From assembly GCA_946544685.1 (NCBI GenBank), contig CAMNML010000015.1, forward strand, positions 1-15,847: DNA of 15,847 bases, written 5' to 3'. The notes beneath the pieces were generated by a model. The model saw only the letters and a program-made list of their open reading frames with translations. It was not told the origin of the DNA and did no database searches. The position numbers were made by a program, and so were the translations under genes. Below, piece after piece: positions 13,171 to 15,847 of the stretch. The stretch comes from an uncultured Caryophanales bacterium. GTDB lineage: Bacteria > Bacillota_I > Bacilli_A > RF39 > UBA660. How positions within the stretch are numbered: position 1 is the stretch's first letter; every line of letters begins with the position of its first letter.

Positions 13171-14271
13171 ATGAAAGTTATTGTTGGAATTTCTGGTGGG
13201 GTAGATAGCAGTGTTGCTGCAATATTATTAAAAAAGGCTGGATATGAAGTAGAAGGTCTTTTTATGCGCAATTGGGATGCTTCTATTAATAATGATATTT
13301 TAGGTAATCCGACGTTGAATAATAATATTTGTCCTCAGGAACAGGATTATAATGATGCTGTATCTGTTTGTAAAAAAATTGGTATTCCTCTTCATCGTGT
13401 TGATTTTGTTCGTGAATATTGGGATTATGTTTTTACTTATTTTTTAGATGAGTTAAAAAAAGGTAGAACTCCTAATCCTGATATTATGTGTAATAAATAT
13501 ATTAAATTTGATATGTTTGCTAAGAAGGCTAAAGAATTTGGTGCTGATTATATTGCTACTGGTCATTATGCTAGAATAAAGGATGGTAAATTACTTCGTG
13601 GTATTGATAGTAATAAGGATCAAACATATTTTTTATCTCAATTATCTCGTGAGCAACTTTCTAATGTTTTGTTTCCTGTTGGTGATTTGGAGAAAACTAG
13701 GGTAAGAGAGATAGCGAAAGAGTATGATTTAATTACTGCTACTAAGAAAGATTCGACAGGAATATGTTTTATTGGCGAAAGAAATTTTAAACAATTTTTA
13801 AGTAATTATTTACCTAATAAACCAGGTGATGTTGTTAATATAGAGTCTATGGAAAAAGTTGGTAGCCATGTTGGATTGATGTATTATACAATCGGACAAC
13901 GACGTGGTTTAAACATTGGTGGTAATGAATCACGTATGTTTGTTGTTGGTAAAGATCTTGATAAGAATATATTATATGTTGCGATGGAAAATACTGATTT
14001 TCTTATTAGTGATAGTGCTTTAATTGACACTATTAATTGGATTGGTGAAAGTAAACCAAAGGAATGTACTGTAAAGTTTAGATATCGTCAACCTGATATT
14101 CATGTTAGTCTAGATTTTGTAAATGATAGTGAAATTGTTGTATCTTATCCACAGGGTGTAAAGTCTGTTACTCCTGGACAAGCATGTGTTTTTTATGATG
14201 GTGATGAGTGTCTAGGTGGTGGTATTATAAAAGAAGTTAGAAAAAACAATAAGAAATTGTGGTATTTATAA
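13171..14271 (+). CDS. mnmA: tRNA-specific 2-thiouridylase MnmA
   Basis: The 366-residue enzyme makes 2-thiouridine at the wobble position of tRNA Lys, Glu and Gln, using ATP and sulfur relayed from a cysteine desulfurase. The PP-loop GISGGVDSS is at 6-14. The catalytic cysteines are C107 (MCNKYIKF) and C199 (STGICFIG). The NWD...NNDILGNPTLNNNICPQEQDY segment (34-60) is the insertion typical of Firmicutes and Mollicutes, and GRTPNPD precedes C107. TGHYARI (130-136) and the C-terminal beta-barrel with TPGQACVFY complete a full-length protein. GGTGAT (13162-13167) lies 3 nt before the ATG. It is a single gene; no desulfurase is adjacent. Confidence 0.98.
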   Translation: MKVIVGISGGVDSSVAAILLKKAGYEVEGLFMRNWDASINNDILGNPTLNNNICPQEQDYNDAVSVCKKIGIPLHRVDFVREYWDYVFTYFLDELKKGRTPNPDIMCNKYIKFDMFAKKAKEFGADYIATGHYARIKDGKLLRGIDSNKDQTYFLSQLSREQLSNVLFPVGDLEKTRVREIAKEYDLITATKKDSTGICFIGERNFKQFLSNYLPNKPGDVVNIESMEKVGSHVGLMYYTIGQRRGLNIGGNESRMFVVGKDLDKNILYVAMENTDFLISDSALIDTINWIGESKPKECTVKFRYRQPDIHVSLDFVNDSEIVVSYPQGVKSVTPGQACVFYDGDECLGGGIIKEVRKNNKKLWYL

Positions 14272-14286
14272 TTTTTTTGATAATAC

Positions 14287-14314
14287 TTGACATTTTTATG
14301 TAAAGTGGTAAAAT
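14287..14314 (+). promoter_or_regulatory. Promoter of the HTH regulator gene
   Basis: A perfect TTGACA (14287-14292), a 16-bp spacer ending in TGG, TAAAAT (14309-14314). The expected start is at about 14321, directly at AGGAGG. Confidence 0.85.
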
Positions 14315-14333
14315 TATAGTAGGAGGTTTTATC

Positions 14334-15119
14334 ATGATGGACAAGTTAAATGATATATTACGTGAGGCTGGTGTTTCTAAAGTTAAATTGTCTAAATATT
14401 TAGGTGTTTCTCGTCAAATGATTTATAATTATTTAGAAGTTGAAGATATAAATAAGTGGCCTAAGGACAAGAAGGTTTTACTTCTTAATTTGTTGGGTAT
14501 AAAAAACGCTAGTGATATATATAATATTAAAGTTGATACTGATTATATTTCTGAATTAGATGTAAGACTTAATTCAATTATTTTATCAAAGAATGGTATT
14601 ACTGTTGAAGAAAAAAATACTGTTTATGATGGATTGGGCAAAAAACAAAGAGAATTATTAAAAAATATAGTTGATGTTGTAAAAGAAAATTTAGAAGATT
14701 CTAAGGATGATAATGGATTTAATTCTATGAATTATCTTTATAATTTTCTACAAGCAATGAATACTTCTCCTGAACTTAGATATATGCTTGCATATGTGTC
14801 TAAAGAAACATGCTTTGAGGAACCAGAGAGATTTGTTTTTAATGATGATGAACAGTTTGTTTTTGAAAGTATAATGTTTACAGCAATGACTCTTTATAAT
14901 AATGGTGGAACTTCTAAGTCAAGACTTCAAGAAGCACATAATAGATTTGTTAAGAAGATTGAACGTAAGAAAGAAGAAAAATTAGGCCGTACTATGGAAC
15001 TTACTCGTATAAGACTTCAGGCTATGCAAGAACTTGGATATACTGAAGTTAATGAGGAGAATGTTGCGGAGATAAGTGCAAAGATGGCTGAAATTGAAAC
15101 GAGAACAGTTGGTTGTTAG
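14334..15119 (+). CDS. HTH (XRE-type) DNA-binding protein
   Basis: The 261-residue protein starts with a helix-turn-helix: LNDILREAGVSKVKLSKYLGVSRQMIYNYL, about residues 4-33, with the VSRQMIYNYL recognition helix. The remainder is helical and charged. A middle region (about 95-190) shows no family I recognise, and residues 200-245 form a long Lys/Glu/Arg-rich helix likely to be a coiled coil or dimerisation segment (VKKIERKKEEKLGRTMELTRIRLQ). It is a likely transcription factor with unknown ligand and targets. AGGAGG (14321-14326) is 7 nt before ATG 14334; a second ATG follows directly at 14337. It has a strong promoter and its own terminator, so it is monocistronic. No inverted repeat stands out over its promoter to suggest autoregulation. 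Confidence 0.8.
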   Translation: MMDKLNDILREAGVSKVKLSKYLGVSRQMIYNYLEVEDINKWPKDKKVLLLNLLGIKNASDIYNIKVDTDYISELDVRLNSIILSKNGITVEEKNTVYDGLGKKQRELLKNIVDVVKENLEDSKDDNGFNSMNYLYNFLQAMNTSPELRYMLAYVSKETCFEEPERFVFNDDEQFVFESIMFTAMTLYNNGGTSKSRLQEAHNRFVKKIERKKEEKLGRTMELTRIRLQAMQELGYTEVNEENVAEISAKMAEIETRTVGC

Positions 15120-15142
15120 AGTAGGGTAGTACTACTCTTTTT
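15118..15142 (+). terminator. Terminator of the HTH regulator gene
   Basis: A perfect 7-bp AGAGTAG/CTACTCT stem (15118-15124 with 15132-15138), a 7-nt loop, four T, overlapping the stop codon. Confidence 0.82.
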
Positions 15143-15144
15143 AT

Positions 15145-15173
15145 TTGCCTTTTTTATTTTTTTTTGATATAAT
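15145..15173 (+). promoter_or_regulatory. Promoter of the 185-aa orphan gene
   Basis: -35 TTGCCT (15145-15150), a 17-bp spacer ending in TGA, and perfect TATAAT (15168-15173). Confidence 0.7.
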
Positions 15174-15203
15174 TATTTTGTTTTTTTTATGAGGGGGATT
15201 AAA

Positions 15204-15761
15204 ATGGAAAAGATATTTTTTTGTAGGGAGAATTTTTTTGTTTACAAATATTCTGCTTTTTTTAATGAAAAAAGAATATATAAACTTATATCTAAAATTG
15301 ATGAATTTTATGGAATGGGGGAGTTGTATACAGTAATAGATGAAAATCTTGTTAAGTATTTTGGTTCTAATTTTTTTGAGAATGATAATGTACTTAAAAT
15401 TGTAAGTAAAAAAAGAAGAAAAAAAATTAAATTTAAAGATGTTTATGAATATAAATTTTATGTGTTTAGTAGATCTGAATTATCAATACTTATGCTTTCT
15501 ATAATTAATTCAAGTAGTCCTAGGGATTTAACTTTAGCTATGAATGCTTTTTTTAAATATCGTCCAAGGTGTGAACAAGAAACTTATTTTATAGCCGATT
15601 TTTTGAAAAATGTAAGATTTATAGATTATATTCCGAATAATTGTAACTTGAATAATTTTGATGAAGATTTTTTTAACTCTCTACCTACTTTTTCACAAAT
15701 TAATGATTTTAATAAGGAGTTATTTAATAGGACTAATAAAGTATTAAAAAAATTAACATAA
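15204..15761 (+). CDS. Hypothetical protein (185 aa)
   Basis: I do not recognise this protein. It is soluble, rich in Phe, Lys and Asn, with a basic patch VSKKRRKKIKFK near residues 66-78 that could bind nucleic acid, followed by a segment ELSILMLSIINSSSPRDLTLAMNAFFKYRP. No transmembrane helix, signal peptide or catalytic motif is visible. I chose ATG 15204 because GAGGGGG (15191-15197) lies 6 nt before it; the ATG at 15189 overlaps that Shine-Dalgarno. It has a promoter at 15145-15173. The 86 bases after its stop are almost pure A/T with a run of T but no clear hairpin. Confidence 0.72.
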   Translation: MEKIFFCRENFFVYKYSAFFNEKRIYKLISKIDEFYGMGELYTVIDENLVKYFGSNFFENDNVLKIVSKKRRKKIKFKDVYEYKFYVFSRSELSILMLSIINSSSPRDLTLAMNAFFKYRPRCEQETYFIADFLKNVRFIDYIPNNCNLNNFDEDFFNSLPTFSQINDFNKELFNRTNKVLKKLT

Positions 15762-15847
15762 AATTTCTATATATTAAAATTAATTATATGTTGTTTTTTA
15801 AATTTTATCAATATATATTATGATGTATATTTTTTTTAATATTATGA

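Noticed and set aside
15762..15847. Possible gene start or terminator at the right edge
   Set aside because: The 86 bases are almost pure A/T with no Shine-Dalgarno, convincing hairpin or open frame.

Overview
This 15.8 kb window comes from a very AT-rich bacterial chromosome. Protein-level matches (MnmA with its Firmicutes/Mollicutes-type insertion, SpoIIM, UvrX/YolD, VanZ, MscL, a monofunctional GT51) point to a low-GC Firmicutes or Mollicutes-related gut lineage. UGA is a stop codon (the Pol Y and YolD genes end in it) and UGG encodes Trp, so the code is the standard one and not that of Mycoplasma. The lineage is an inference. No mobile element, CRISPR array or phage module is visible.

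Layout. 1-1100: a stand-alone 5'-3' exonuclease and, convergent to it, an atypical tRNA-Glu(CTC), with a shared terminator between them. 1160-5070: DNA-damage/redox genes: a small orphan, a DUF1848 radical-SAM-like protein, a UvrX-type Y-family polymerase with its YolD partner, and an iron-sulfur flavoprotein. 5097-5558: a repeat-type gene interrupted by an in-frame TAA. 5578-7590: an SPFH/zinc-ribbon protein and a multipass membrane protein. 7612-7801: a free-standing structured RNA of about 175 nt whose two ends pair, not assigned to a family here. 7809-9163: a divergent RelA/SpoT-domain protein. 9164-11107: a VanZ-RDD fusion overlapping a radical SAM protein. 11085-11831: a minus-strand peptidoglycan glycosyltransferase. 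11859-12434: MscL and, convergent to it, a 29-codon membrane peptide. 12500-15761: a SpoIIM-like protein, MnmA, an HTH regulator and an orphan protein.

Most genes are single transcription units: a -10 box (often TGnTATAAT), a leader of roughly 10-25 nt that begins at or just before the Shine-Dalgarno, the gene, then a short AT-rich hairpin with a U tract. Three hairpins are bidirectional and sit between convergent genes. Clear translational coupling appears only for Pol Y/YolD (4-nt gap) and VanZ-RDD/radical SAM (14-nt overlap).

The best candidates for something undescribed are the structured RNA at 7624-7801, the RelA/SpoT-like protein beside it with Gln in place of the conserved His of its GYRSLH motif, the tRNA-Glu with C at position 55, and the interrupted repeat gene.
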